Under the pieces are notes generated by a model. That model was not told the origin of the DNA. It was given only the letters and a program-made list of their open reading frames with translations, and searched no databases. From Pegea sp. RAD2-039 (taxonomy: Eukaryota; Chordata; Thaliacea; Salpida; Salpidae): a stretch of DNA of 64,000 bases. The stretch covers positions 124,001 through 188,000 of the forward strand of contig JAQGEQ010000123.1 of assembly GCA_034620365.1 (NCBI GenBank), in the 5' to 3' direction. Positions 18,266 to 30,000 of this stretch are shown here, piece by piece (positions within the stretch are counted from its first letter, which is position 1; the number at the start of each line of letters is the position of its first letter). Both the position numbers and the translations under genes were made by a program.

Positions 18266-19580
18266 ATTTAACACACAGGATGTAGAAAGCACCTCCCGCT
18301 AACACACATTTTCACAAATAACATCTATTAAGTTAGAAGTATAGAAAGTAAAAGATGTAACACATGGTATTTCAGTAGTCCTCGAAGCATATAACAGTGA
18401 ACAATTACATAGAATGTTAATAATATAAAAAAAAGAAAAAAATCACTTTTCTGAAATGGCAATGCTTGTAATATTATAACCGTCCAACTTATATTTGAAC
18501 TATAACGGTTCAACTTCTACTTGAACAGCACGAGTGATCCGCCTCTATCGTACAGTCTGTCACAACGCCTTTTTGGAACCAGAAGATTTGTGTCCAGTGG
18601 TACAAAACTCTCGAATGTGTCATAATGGACCTCGAACTTTGTATTTGAAATTTGTTGGTTGTTCTTTCTGATTTCGGTTATACGCTTCTTTTAGAAGATG
18701 CTTATTTTCTGAGCGATCATCTTCACACATATCATGTGCTACTTTTATGCGCTCGAAATTTTTCTCAAGCTTTAGCTTATACAACTTGGCAAGAAACTTG
18801 TGTTTGTTCCAATTTTCCAGAAAGGACACTTTTAACGGTCTTTGATGATCTGAGTTTTTCGCTCCAAGTCTAGTCATTGATACCTTTGGAACGTCCACAA
18901 AACCAACTCTTTGAGAGCACATTTGATTAAAAAACTTCCTGTCATGATCTTTATCAGTCTCAGAGACATTAAAGATGATGACATTGTTTTCTCTGTCCTC
19001 ACGGTATAAAGTAAGTTTTTTTGTTTGTGTTGTTGACTTTCTTGGTAAAAAGCTGCACCATGTTAGCATTTTTGTCGGAATTGGAGTCGCCGACCACCGA
19101 GGCCCTTGTAACAGGTTTCTTTGTAGAGGCATCCAATTTGTCCATTGATTTAGACACAAATTTTTTTGTTGATTGAACATCGTTGACAATTTTAGATTTG
19201 AATTTGGCAATTCAGCGGATATCGATTTGCTGATGTCAGATAATAAGTTTGGATTAGCGTTAGAGAAGATAGATGTTGTATCCATGTTTCTACATTTAAA
19301 GCAGAACCATTTAAACCCCCTCTTCTTCATCTTGTAGTTATCAAATATATTTCTTTGCTCACTTCACTACAGGTGAGATGAAACCATGAAAGGCATTTAA
19401 TAAATTCTATTACCAGACCTTTAACAGAGCAACCTTATTGCAGGATTAGCAATTGCCATTGCGAGCTTGTTTTGATGAAGTCGGTTTGTCAGAATTTTTC
19501 TGTATAGTGGAGCTTAATGCCATACCACTTTCATTTGGATCCACCATAGTTCTTACTTTCATAAAAAGTTTTTAGTGTCA
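18266..19580 (-). mobile_element. LINE derivative: ORF1 plus 3' tail, ORF2 almost wholly deleted
   Basis: Read on the minus strand, about 19,580-18,620 is ORF1 of the local CR1-like family: a damaged PHD-like Cys/His segment, then the RENNVIIFNVSETDKD block seen also in the copy at 27-30 kb, ending near KYKVRGPL. An open stretch of 236 codons runs 19,330-18,620. A short piece of the endonuclease domain follows (antisense of CGTTGTGACAGACTGTACGA at about 18,560). The sequence then jumps to the last codons and 3' UTR of ORF2, with the terminal tail near 18,275-18,330. Nearly all of the endonuclease/RT frame is missing, so this copy cannot encode a reverse transcriptase. Confidence 0.75.
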
Positions 19581-19929
19581 CAAACCCAACTAGTTCGAAT
19601 TGATTTTTATCCAGTTAGAATAATTTGTTACAATTGATATATAAATCACTTACTAATAATACTTTCATCACATATTACAAGCTGTGACAATTATTATCAC
19701 TATTCAATAAAATATAACCTATTTAAATCGAATGTCTACTTATAATATTTAACATTCACAAATTATAACTGAAAAATCAATATATTTTTTGAAATAAGTT
19801 TTTAATTTATTTATCAAGAGCTAGTTTTATTCTTGTAAAGCAAAAAAATTGAAACATTTTGAGGTACTTCAGGTAGTAGCCAGTTTGTAAAATTATTACT
19901 TTATTGCAACAAATATTTTTAAATTTTAT

Positions 19930-20120
19930 CAGTTTAGTTGGCCTTCAATTTCATACATTTTGTCAATTAGTATTTCCCTCAAGTTATATCAACCCAGACA
20001 ACATAGGTTAAACCTCAATAAGCCCATATCACATGGTACATTTATCACAAAAAAATTTTCTTATACTGCACAAGTATTTATTTAATTGCTTTGCGTTTAT
20101 TGTAATAAACAAATAAAGCT
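19930..20120 (+). mobile_element. LINE ORF2 C-terminal fragment
   Basis: TCCCTCAAGTTATATCAACC and the following block match the C-terminal ORF2 segment SPSLKLYQLRRHKLHLNKP of the intact copy at 24-27 kb. It ends in a TTTATTGTAATAAACAAATAAA tail. It is 5' truncated and has lost most of its 3' UTR. Confidence 0.6.
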
Positions 20121-20839
20121 TAGGAAAAAAAAACAAAAAAAACGATTCAGAACTCAGATTTAACGTTTTCATTTTGATTTAAAATAATCTAACTTCCATA
20201 TATTTTAATATATCTTTTGTTAGAAAATAAATTATTTGATCTGAAAATAAAGACATTTTAAAGTTTTTCTAAGACCTCAAATTTTGACCTTATAAATGCT
20301 TTTAATGTAAAGGTATGCAATGTAAGGTTTTATCGTGAGTCAAAAATCAGTTGCAAATTGATAAATGGATGAAACTATTTTTGGTTGTAATATAAAATAA
20401 AGAAAATAGTATAAAGAAAATAGAGTAATTATTTCATATTGATAAATTGATAAAATCTTACTGAGATTTTGTTTTGAAAAACAAATACTAACTCTTGAAC
20501 AATTTCACTACATAAAACACCTCATAAAAATTGCTTTTTAAACATAAAGTTTGTTCATGCTTTAAGATCCTTTATGTCGTGAAGTGGTCTAGCATTAAAC
20601 TAAAGTAAACCCCTTATTCGACAAATATTAGGTTTGGTTTATAATTCTTTAGTTTGTTAATAGCAATGCTTAAATAATTTGCTTCTAGATTTGATATACT
20701 ACTTGAAGCACCTCATTTAAAAAAATGATATCGTATATTTAGTGTTTTTATCAAAATTGACTGAAATTTTTATGAGAAGTGTAATTACTAAAATATACCA
20801 AATAATTAATAAATAACGTATTTATGATTGCTTATCTGT

Positions 20840-21417
20840 TTTTATTTATTTATTCATTACAATAAATGTGAAGGAGGGTGCCTAAAGAGAGCACCTCTCG
20901 CTAACACACATTCTCACAAATTAGATCTATTTGACGTGTAAACGAAAAAGCATATGACAATGAAGAATTGCACAGAATCATAGTATTGTAAAAGAGAAAA
21001 ATTCACAGTTTAGAAATGGCAATGTTGGCGATATTATAACAATTCAGCTTTTTTGAACAACAGAAAAATTGTCTTTTTGACACTTGTAAGATTTGGTGGT
21101 AGGCTTCTGTGTACTGTTATCTTGGGCTGGAAACATAGTAATAATAATTTTGTGCGAAGAGAGGTTGAATAAGGATGATGTGGGTCCAGTGGTTATTTTG
21201 CACTTCCATTATTTTAAAAGACCTTCACAATCTTTAAAGCCCATGGTGGACCTCGAACTTTGTATTTGAAATCAATTGGTTGCTCTTTCTGATTTTGGCT
21301 GTACGCCTCTTTTAGAAGACGCTTATTTTCTAAGCGATCATCTTCACACATATCATGTGCTACTCTGATGCCCTGGAATTTTTCGTCCTGCTTAAGCTTA
21401 TACAGCTTAGCAATCTA
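20840..21417 (-). mobile_element. Second ORF2-deleted LINE derivative
   Basis: The TTTA-type tail and terminal hairpin lie at about 20,840-20,920, followed on the minus strand by the 3' UTR, then directly by the C-terminal half of ORF1 (the block ending in the VRGP-like segment at about 21,250 and the preceding basic region to 21,417). As in the 18.3-19.6 kb copy, the endonuclease and RT regions are absent. The deletion junction is different here: it falls right after the ORF1 3' end and includes none of the endonuclease. The copy is also 5' truncated. Confidence 0.7.
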
Positions 21418-21705
21418 TATTTACTTTTCCACCTTATTTTTGCCTAAAATTGATTGCTTCTCAAACTGAACTAAATTAGAAACTGCAGTTGTTTCTACTT
21501 TCATAATCTGAATATTTGAACTGTGTGCTTAAAAGATAATAAGTCGGATATTAGCATATAAATAATGTAATTTCATTAATGATTGAACTGTACTTGGGTA
21601 GAGAGAATGTGATATTTTTAAACTGTATAAAAGAAGATTATATTACTACACAAGGAAATATTATTTGTAGGAAGCCTAAAAGAGCGTGTGTTATTTAAAA
21701 TTATT

Positions 21706-21900
21706 TGTACAAAGTCCTGCTTTGTGGCAAAGTAGTTACTACACCTACCTTCTAGCTAGGAAAGACCGGGTTCGACCCCAGGTGGAGACATATTTATAAG
21801 CTCATGAGAAAAACCATAAAAAAACTCGTGAGAATGTGTGTTACCGAGATGTGCTCTCTTTAGGCACCCTCATTCGCATTTATATATATAAATAAAGAAA
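21706..21900 (+). mobile_element. tRNA-derived SINE with LINE-borrowed 3' tail
   Basis: The head contains an A-box-like TGGCAAAGTAGTTA (about 21,724) and, 40-50 bp later, a B-box GGGTTCGACCCC (about 21,768-21,779), as in tRNA-derived SINEs. After a short body, GTGAGAATGTGTGTTACCGA, then GATGTGCTCTCTTTAGGCACCCTC and a TATATAAATAAAG tail follow. This is the same 3' terminus as the CR1-like LINEs of the window. A shared 3' end is how LINE reverse transcriptases mobilise partner SINEs. It is not a functional tRNA gene: the acceptor stem does not pair. Confidence 0.75.
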
Positions 21901-22539
21901 AAAGTGCTATAAGTTGCTTGCCGTCTATATTGTGTTCATTAAGAGTTTTATCATTATACGTAAGTTTGACGATCGTAAGATATTATTAATCTAGGCAAAA
22001 AACTAAAACCAACGAAAACGCTTAAGCTCGTTATTAAGCAAAAAAGTCTTCGTCTTATCTCATATTGTCTCTTCGTTTGATGATAGATTAGAAAATAGGT
22101 TAGAATACAGGGCAAGTTTATTTAAATTAGCAAGGTTTCAGTTTCGAATATATAGTTTATCAATCAAGGTCAATAAAAAAAGAATTGCTTTTTATAATTG
22201 AATAATGCTTTTGTAATGAGTAATTATGATTACAGTTCATTCAATTGTATTATTGTTTTTTTCTTAGGCGAGTTTTTGTTAGTTGTTTTGGTGTTATTAA
22301 AGATTATCGCAGTTAAAGTTTGGCCACGGATAATATAGTTTCTTTTTGCTATACCTAGTCAAGAATTGAACAAAATTCTGTTTTAATAATTAAATGTTAG
22401 TGTCTTCAACTTTTAACTTTTAACAAAGTTAAAAAATAATGATCTGTTAAAACTAATAAGTCTGTCGGTATCCAACAAATGGCGTTACTTTAAGAAATAT
22501 ACCCTTGATTGAAGATACAGTATATAAACTGACTGATTA

Positions 22540-24230
22540 CTTTTTTTGTTTCTTATGATTTAAAACGACCCTATAACCCTATAACCCATAACCGATAAAA
22601 ACAAGAAATTTACAGCTTTCGAGGCTGAAGGTGAGTTACTTGAAGTTAATGTGATTCCATTTGGATTAAAAAATTGGGATATATTTTAAAGATGATGATC
22701 GAAATAGTGAGAAACGATAAGCCTAAAAAGACATTAGTATATTTTGATAATATTATTGTTGCAGGAAACTCGTAAATTACAAACGCATTCTACAAGGTTT
22801 CTTAAGTCTATCGTAGACAGAAAAATTACCTTGAACAAATTTGTAACATTTAGAGTAGAAGAGCTTTAATTTCTGGGGTACTGTGTGAAGAAATCAAACT
22901 AAGCATTACCCAGAGGGTTTGAAACTTCTGATAGGTTATCAGCCCTCAAAAAATAAAAAGTTGTTCCAAAAAGATGTGGGACGTTTTGCTTACTACTCAA
23001 GATGCATCTGTAATTTTTATAGACGAAACCTATTGTGCGATAAACCTATAATACTAAACAATTCTAAAGCATTTAACTATTAAGAAAAAGGAGATTTAGT
23101 ATTTTAAAAAAAGTTAAGAAAGATAATGATTGTTGCCCAGTCATGACGAAGGAAACCTTCAAGTTGAATCACAGTTTAATGAGATACAATTGATCTAACA
23201 GTATCAACAACTCTCAACCAAAACTGACATCCAGTATATTTTTTCCTTGAACAGATCAAAAGTGAGTGGAGCTTTTTCTAGACTCTATGAAGAAATTGAA
23301 GATGCTTAAGTATCTTTGTGTCTACGGGTATCACTAGAATGTAACATTATGTGAGATCAAAAAAGCTTTCTCTGGGTGAAGATGCTGTGATGAGCGCCAA
23401 ATAAGTTCGGAAGATTTACCAGATCTATTATTGTTTTTTATTATCTTATCAATGCTACACGACCTGTGAAGAGATGGAACGTGGATTTTAAAGGTTCTAT
23501 TGCATTTTTGAGGAGTTTTTTAAATCTCGATTTCTTTTCTATACTTTGGATTCACCGATTGATTAACTTCTTGGAGAAATTTTTTCACTCTTTGGAGCTT
23601 ATAATCCATTTAAATCGGGGGTTGGCTTAAATGTCTTGATACATAAAAGATTATCATTATTATTACAAAAGGGAAAGCAGTAGTAGAGGACTAGTACTTA
23701 CAAACCTTTGTATGCAGAAGCAAGGATGATGATGGTGTAAGGAAAGTTGAACTACTGGACGCTAACCCCAAATACGTACGGGTCTGCAAACCAGATGACA
23801 GAGAATCCAACGTTTCATTGAAGGATGAAATACTGATAATGAAGGTTCTGATGTTCATTGTGTACACAGTGACATGGCACTGGTTTCACTTAGTGATGTG
23901 AATGAGAGACCAGTCTACAAAATGATAACTGGAATAAAAGGAGAGTTCTTTTGTGTGTGTTCCCTATAAAAAGATAACGACGAGTTTCGTGATCAGTGCA
24001 CCAGAAGCTGTTATGTCAAAAAGAAGATCAACTTAAACGAGTGTAGAATCACAGAGATCATTTTTTAGGAATCTGGGATCTGAAAGGTGGATTTAATTTC
24101 TTCCTCAGATAAAAGCAAATAGTCACGCTGTAGTACCTTTTTGCGAGCAAGAAGAAATAGAGCTAGAAGATGAGGAAAAAAATGGAGAAAAGAAGTGAAA
24201 TTCAGCAATAATTACCAGAAATTTTACTTA
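22540..24230 (+). pseudogene. Decayed Ty3/gypsy-type LTR retrotransposon pol region
   Basis: On the + strand about 22,613-22,690 encodes AFEAEGELLEVNVIPFGLKN, the RT motif normally followed by APATFQR, which is lost here. About 22,730-22,770 reads VYFDNIIVAG in place of the catalytic YLDDIIVAG-type box. About 22,860-23,030 reads like the FLGY...K..LFQKDVGRFAYYSR tether to RNase H. Stops and frameshifts interrupt all frames. Text at 23,690-24,180 (KVELLDANPKYVRV, then DVHCVHSDMALVSLSDVNE in shifted frames) may be the integrase C-terminal or following region. No LTRs were identified. It is inactive. Confidence 0.6.
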
Positions 24231-24301
24231 TAAAATAATCAAGTTAAAACTTTAATAGGTAATAGGTAAAGGTCTTTATTAAGAAACGTATTTCATAGAA
24301 G

Positions 24302-27030
24302 TTTATTTATTTATTTATTTATTTATTACAATAAATGTGAAGGAGGGTGCCTAAAGAGAGCACCTCTCGCTAACACACATTCTCACAAATTAGATCTATT
24401 TGACGTGTAAACGAAAAAGTATATGACAATGAAGAATTGCACAGAATTATAGTATTGTAAAAGAGAAAAATTCACAGTTTACAAATGGCAATGTTGGCGG
24501 TATTATAACAATTCAGCTTTTTCTTGAACAGCATAAGTGATTTTGACATGACAATCTCTGATGGCAGATTGTTCCATGTACTGATTGTGCGGTATGAGAA
24601 AAAACTTAATCTGGTTAACGTAGCTGGTGGAGTGGGCTTATTAAGATGTAATTTATGTCTTCTAAGTTGATACAACTTGAGGGAGGGACTAATGGAGAAG
24701 AAGTCATCAAACTGAAGATCAATTAGGTTGTGAATAATTTTAAAAATCAGAATAAGGTCGTATTTAAATCTTGGGATTTCTAAAGTATCTAGATTGAAGA
24801 AGCTGAGACGATGCTTATAACTCTCGTATTTGATATTAAGTTTCCTGCAAACCAATCTCGTAAATTTTGCCTGAACAGATTCGATTTTTCTGATATCACC
24901 AACTTGATATGGCATCCATGCACTGACATTGTATTCAAGAATAGGGCGTATGTACAGTTTGAAAAGGTTCACGTAAAACCATGGATCTTTAGAATTAAAA
25001 GTCTTTATGATGAGGTGGACAAGCCTGATAGATTTTCCAAAGATTCTGGAAACATAACTGTGCCATTTGAAGTCAGATGTCAGAGTAATGCCGAGGTCTA
25101 TGACTGAGGATACTCGTTCAAGAATAGATCCATTGATGTAGTATTGGTTGCTGAAGTTGACAGCTGGCTTACGGGAGAATGTTATAACTTCAGACTTTGT
25201 TGGCTGGATTTTAAGTTGCCAATTCGCAGACCAGTTTTCTACAATATTAAGTGCATTTTGGAGTTTTGAGTGAGAACTAGATAATAGCTTGATGTCGTCT
25301 GCATACACAAACACACTGACATTGTCTACTGTTATTAGTCTTCTGATGAGGTCTTCAATGAAACTCAAAAAGAGAAGTGGACCCAGGACGGAACCTTGAG
25401 GAACGCCGCTGGTGACTTTACTAGGAGTAGATAAAGATCTTTCTACACGGGTTCGTTGGGTTCTACCTGATAAGAAATCTTCAATCCATTTTAAGATAGA
25501 GTTGCTGATTTTTATGTTTTTCAATACAGTAATGAGCTTGTTGTGTGGAACAGAATCAAAAGCTTTAGCAAAATCAAGGTATATGATGTCACATGGAGTA
25601 TTACTTTCGTAATGAGCTGTAAGCTCATTGAAAAAATTGAGATGTTGAGTCAAAGAAGATCTTTGCTTAACAAAGCCATGCTGGACATCAGATATTAGAT
25701 GATGCTCCGTCAAATGGCTAGTTATATGGTTGTGAATGATGTGTTCTTGAGTTCTGCAGATAACCGAAGTCAGCGAAACTGGTCTGTAGTTAAGTGCAGT
25801 GTTTCTGGGACCCTTCTTATAAATTGGAGTAATAATAGCATTCTTCCAAATTTGTGGAAGTCTTCCCCGCTTAAGAGTCATGTTAAAGAGTAGCGATAAG
25901 GGTAGCGCTAAAGAAGAAGTACTTTTTCTTAAAAACAAAGCTGGGATTTGATCTGGGGTGTTGGAGACTGTTGATTTTAGAGAAGTAATAGCCTTAGATA
26001 CTATATCATCTGTTATGTCTAGATCTACCATTTCAGTGATATTTGAAAGGATATTGGAGTAGGAAATAGTAGGAGTATTGCCATCATCGGTTATAAAAAC
26101 CTTTTCAAATTGTTTGTTTAGCAATTCAGCTTTATTCTTTGGTTCCATCACCAGCTGATTAGCGTTATCAAGCAAGGGAGGTAGATGAGATCTCGCCTTA
26201 AGCTTGTGATTAATGAAGCCAAAAAACGTTTTCTTGCTAGGTGAAGATAAGATTGCACTTTCTTTTCCTAAATAGAAGCTATAAACTGATTTCTTGTAGA
26301 CTAGACAAAGATCTTTGTATAGAGGTTTGATGGAAGGATCTGCTTTAGTTTGTTTGTATAAGAGGTTTTTCAAATGCTGTAAATTCCTTAAATATCTTGG
26401 CAAGTGTGGTTTTTTGTTGACTCTATATAAAGGTATGAACTTTTTAATTGACTCATTAACAATGTTAGTAAACCTCGAGTAGATATCATTGATGTCTTCG
26501 GAAGAGTTGAAAACAGAAATCCAGTCAACACCTGATAAAAACTTGTTTATACTGTTATAATTTCCACGATAAAAGTTCCGTATGCTTGGAGTTTTAACGT
26601 TCGTAGAAAAAGTTTGATGGAGCTTGAATTCAATCATGTTGTGATCGCACGTCAGAGCAAAAGGTTCATTTTGATCAACGTAGATAACGTTCTCAGGTTT
26701 TGATGTGATGAGAAGATCCAAAGTATTACCACTAACTTGGGTTGGAAAAGTAACCATCTGAGATAGATTATTGGCATCAAGGAAGTTTACAAGGACATGA
26801 CTCAGATTGGCTGAATTAGTTTTGTCTCCATTCAAATTAAACAATTTTTCATTTAATGCTAAATTTGGGTTATTCCAATCAATTCTACTAAAATTAAAAT
26901 CCCCAAGAATATAGATCTCAGGACAAACTAGGCTTTTCAGAACCTTCAATAAGGCCTTAATAGTAACCTCATCGTTAACTTTAGACGGTGGTAGGTAGGT
27001 ACATATAACAGTTGGATGTTGTAAAAACTA
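24302..27030 (-). mobile_element. 5'-truncated CR1-like LINE with intact reverse transcriptase frame
   Basis: Minus-strand non-LTR retrotransposon. The 3' end is at 24,302 with TTTATTTATTTA repeats followed inward by the conserved terminal hairpin and about 170 bp of 3' UTR. ORF2 fills 24,472 to about 27,015. The 5' end is lost within the endonuclease domain near 27,015-27,030, just where a second copy begins in the opposite orientation. It is the only copy in the window with an uninterrupted RT frame, which suggests it is the youngest. Confidence 0.88.
24472..26949 (-). CDS. LINE ORF2: endonuclease C-terminal part and reverse transcriptase
   Basis: The frame of about 825 codons (open some 20 codons further upstream, with no ATG) has in order: the end of an APE-type endonuclease (GDFNFSRIDWNNPN, then SGNTLDLLITS and the CDHNMIEF His motif), a linker, RT motifs (NTPDQIPALFL, NYRPVSLTSV, YLDFAKAFDSVPH, SGVPQGSVLGPLLF, the catalytic FVYADD at 25,294-25,305, and GITLTSDFKW) and a C-terminal region ending CYNTANIAICKL. 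It would copy its own RNA by target-primed reverse transcription. The N-terminal endonuclease catalytic residues and the start codon are missing, so the copy is probably not autonomous. Family placement in the CR1/Jockey group rests on motif layout only. Confidence 0.88.
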   Translation of the reverse strand: MKVLKSLVCPEIYILGDFNFSRIDWNNPNLALNEKLFNLNGDKTNSANLSHVLVNFLDANNLSQMVTFPTQVSGNTLDLLITSKPENVIYVDQNEPFALTCDHNMIEFKLHQTFSTNVKTPSIRNFYRGNYNSINKFLSGVDWISVFNSSEDINDIYSRFTNIVNESIKKFIPLYRVNKKPHLPRYLRNLQHLKNLLYKQTKADPSIKPLYKDLCLVYKKSVYSFYLGKESAILSSPSKKTFFGFINHKLKARSHLPPLLDNANQLVMEPKNKAELLNKQFEKVFITDDGNTPTISYSNILSNITEMVDLDITDDIVSKAITSLKSTVSNTPDQIPALFLRKSTSSLALPLSLLFNMTLKRGRLPQIWKNAIITPIYKKGPRNTALNYRPVSLTSVICRTQEHIIHNHITSHLTEHHLISDVQHGFVKQRSSLTQHLNFFNELTAHYESNTPCDIIYLDFAKAFDSVPHNKLITVLKNIKISNSILKWIEDFLSGRTQRTRVERSLSTPSKVTSGVPQGSVLGPLLFLSFIEDLIRRLITVDNVSVFVYADDIKLLSSSHSKLQNALNIVENWSANWQLKIQPTKSEVITFSRKPAVNFSNQYYINGSILERVSSVIDLGITLTSDFKWHSYVSRIFGKSIRLVHLIIKTFNSKDPWFYVNLFKLYIRPILEYNVSAWMPYQVGDIRKIESVQAKFTRLVCRKLNIKYESYKHRLSFFNLDTLEIPRFKYDLILIFKIIHNLIDLQFDDFFSISPSLKLYQLRRHKLHLNKPTPPATLTRLSFFSYRTISTWNNLPSEIVMSKSLMLFKKKLNCYNTANIAICKL

Positions 27031-27049
27031 AGATTTGATGACAAATTTA

Positions 27050-30000
27050 ATTACTAAAAGAACCGTGACAGTAAAATTCTTTTATGCAAACTATGGTGGA
27101 TTCACATAAAAGTGGCAAGACCTTACGGTCTACTATAAAGAAAAATCCTGAAAAACCAACTTTATCAAAACCAGATTGCAATTCCCAATCCTGCAATAAA
27201 ATTTGCTCTGGTGAAGATCCGGTAATTGAATGCTTAAAATGTCTCTCTTGCTTTCACCTCACCTGTAGTGATATGAGCAAAAAATGTACGATATATTTGA
27301 TAACAACCAGACGAAGCAAATGGGATTTAAATGGTTTTGCATTAAATATAGAACCATGGACACAGCAGCTCCCTCAACTAATTCTGATGAAAACTTATAA
27401 TCAGATAAATCGGTATCTGCTGAATTAGAAAAACTAAAATCGAAAGTTGCCAAAGATGTTGCCAAGATTGACGAGAAGGTATCTAGTTTGTCCAAATCAA
27501 TGGACGAACTGAATACCTCTACCAAAAAACAAGTCACATGGGCCTTGGTGGTCGGTGATCCCGGTTCTGACAAAAATGCTAACATGGTGCAGCTTCTTGC
27601 CAGGAAGGTCACCGACACGCACAATAAACTTACTTTAGACCGTGAGGGCCGATAAAACAATGTCATCATCTTTAATGTCTCTGAGACTGATAAAGATGAT
27701 GACAGTGAGTTTTTTAATCAAATGTGCTCTCAAAGCCTTGATCTTGTGGACGTTCCATAGGTATCAATGACTAGACTTGGAGCAAAAAGCTCAAATCATT
27801 AAAGACCGCTGAAAGTATCCTTTCAGGAAAACTGGAAGAAACGCAAGTTTCTTGCCAAGCTGTATAAGCTAAAGTTTGAGAACAAATTCTAGCGCATTAG
27901 AGTAAAAGCTAAGGCTTGACAAAAGGTTCGAGCGCATTAGAGTAGTACATGGTATGTGTGAAGATCATCGCTCAGAAAAAAAGCGTCTTCTAAAAGAAGC
28001 AGGAGGAACAACCAACTGATTTCAAATACAAAGTTCGAGGTTCACCATGGGCCTTGAGAATTTTCAAGGTTCTTTCAAAAAACAGAAGTGGCAAATAATC
28101 ACTGGACCCACATCTTCTTTTTTCAAACTCTCTCCGGACACAATTGTTAATACCCAAGATATCAATTTACAGAAGCCCATCATCAAATCTCAATAGCATC
28201 AAAAAGATAATTCTTCTATCACATTAGGTATGTTCTTCAACGCACGGTGAATTAACAAAAGTTTTCAATTGAAAGCTCTTTTGCATTCCCAATATTTCAC
28301 ATTTGTTTTTATTACTGAAACTTGGTTGAAACCGTTTTATCCTGATTCTTTTCTGGTTGACGGTAATCTTTTTTATGTTTTGCGTTGTAATAGATTGTAT
28401 GATAGAGGCGGCGGTGTTTGCGTAATTTACAAAATATCGCTTGCTACCAAGATCTCTAGAATTCAGATCGACCCCATTAATTATCCAGGGTTTGAGATTA
28501 TCGCTTTTGATTTTCATTACTCAATGTCCAAATTTTCTCGTTTTATATCTACCCTCTAAAACTAATGATGAGGTTACTGTTAAGGCCTTATTGAAGGCTC
28601 TGAAGAGTGTTGTGTGTCCTGAGTTATATATTTTAGGGGATTTTAATTTTGGTAAAATTGATTGGAATAATCCGAATTTAGCATTTAGTAGAAAATCGTT
28701 TAACTTGGATAGCAATAATACTAAGTCATGCCTTTGTAAGTTTCTTAAATGCCAATAATCTATCTCAGATGGTTACTTTTCCGACCCAAGTTAGTGTTAA
28801 TACTATGAATCTTCTTATCAGATCAAACCCTGAGAACATTATCGACGTTGATCAAAAAGAACCTTTTGCTTGGACATGCAATCACAACATGATTGAATTC
28901 AAGCTCCATCAAACTTTTTTGATGAACGATAAAACTTCTGCGCAAAAGGAATTTTTACTATGGAAATTATAACGGTATTAACAAGTTTATATCAGATGTT
29001 GACTGGATTTCTGTTTTCAACTCTTCCGAAGACATCAACACTATTTACTCAAGGTTTACTAACATCATTGAAGAGTCAATCAAAAAATTCATACCTTTCT
29101 ATAGAGCCAATAAAAAACCACATTTACCCAAAAATTTAAAGAATTTACAACATTTAAAAAACCTCCTATACAAACAAACTAAAACAGACCCTTTCATCAA
29201 ATCTCTGTACAAAGATCTTTGTATAGTTTACAAGAAATCTATTTCTAATTTCCATTTGGGAAGAGAAAGTGCAGTTTTATCTTCACCTAGCAAGAAAACG
29301 TTTTTTGGTTTCATAAATCGCAAGCTTAAGGTGAGATCTCAAATACCTACCCTAATTGATAACAGCGACCAGCTTGTGATGGAACCAGAAAATAAAGCCG
29401 AGCTGCTAAACAATCAATTTAATATATATCTCGATTTTGCTAAAGTGTTTGATTCTGTCCCACACACTAAGCTCGTTACTGTATTGAAAAACTTAAAAAT
29501 CAACATATTTTTTATACAGTGAATTGAAGATTACCTATCAGGTAGAACTCAACAAACTTGTGTAGAAAGATCTTTATCTACTTCTAGTCAAATCACTAGT
29601 GGTGTTACTCAGGGTTCTGTTCTGGGACCCCTTCTTTTTTTAATTTTTATCGAAGACCTCATCAAAAGATTAGTAGCAGTAGATGATGTCAGAGTGTTTG
29701 TGTATGCAGATGATATCAAGCTATTATCTTGTAATTCTTCAAAACTTCAAACTGCACTGCACACGGTAGAAGACTGGTCTGTGAATTGACAGCCGAGAAT
29801 CCAGCCCACAAAGTCTGAACTTATAACTTTTTCTCGTAAACCAGCTGTAAATTGCTTGAACCAGTACTCCATCAATAGATTTATTATTCAACGAGTATCT
29901 TTGGTCCTAGACCTGGGCATTACTCTATCATCTGACATTAAATGGTGCAATTATGTTTCCAAAATCTTTGGAAAATCAGTCAACCTGGTTTTCCCTTTTA

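Noticed and set aside
18652..18873. Plus-strand open frame in the LINE derivative
   Set aside because: Antisense of LINE ORF1.
21715..21790. Functional tRNA gene
   Set aside because: A and B boxes are present, but the acceptor stem does not pair and the sequence continues into a LINE-type tail; it is a SINE head.
24811..25893. Plus-strand open frames at 24,811, 25,412 and 25,699
   Set aside because: Antisense shadows of the LINE reverse transcriptase frame.
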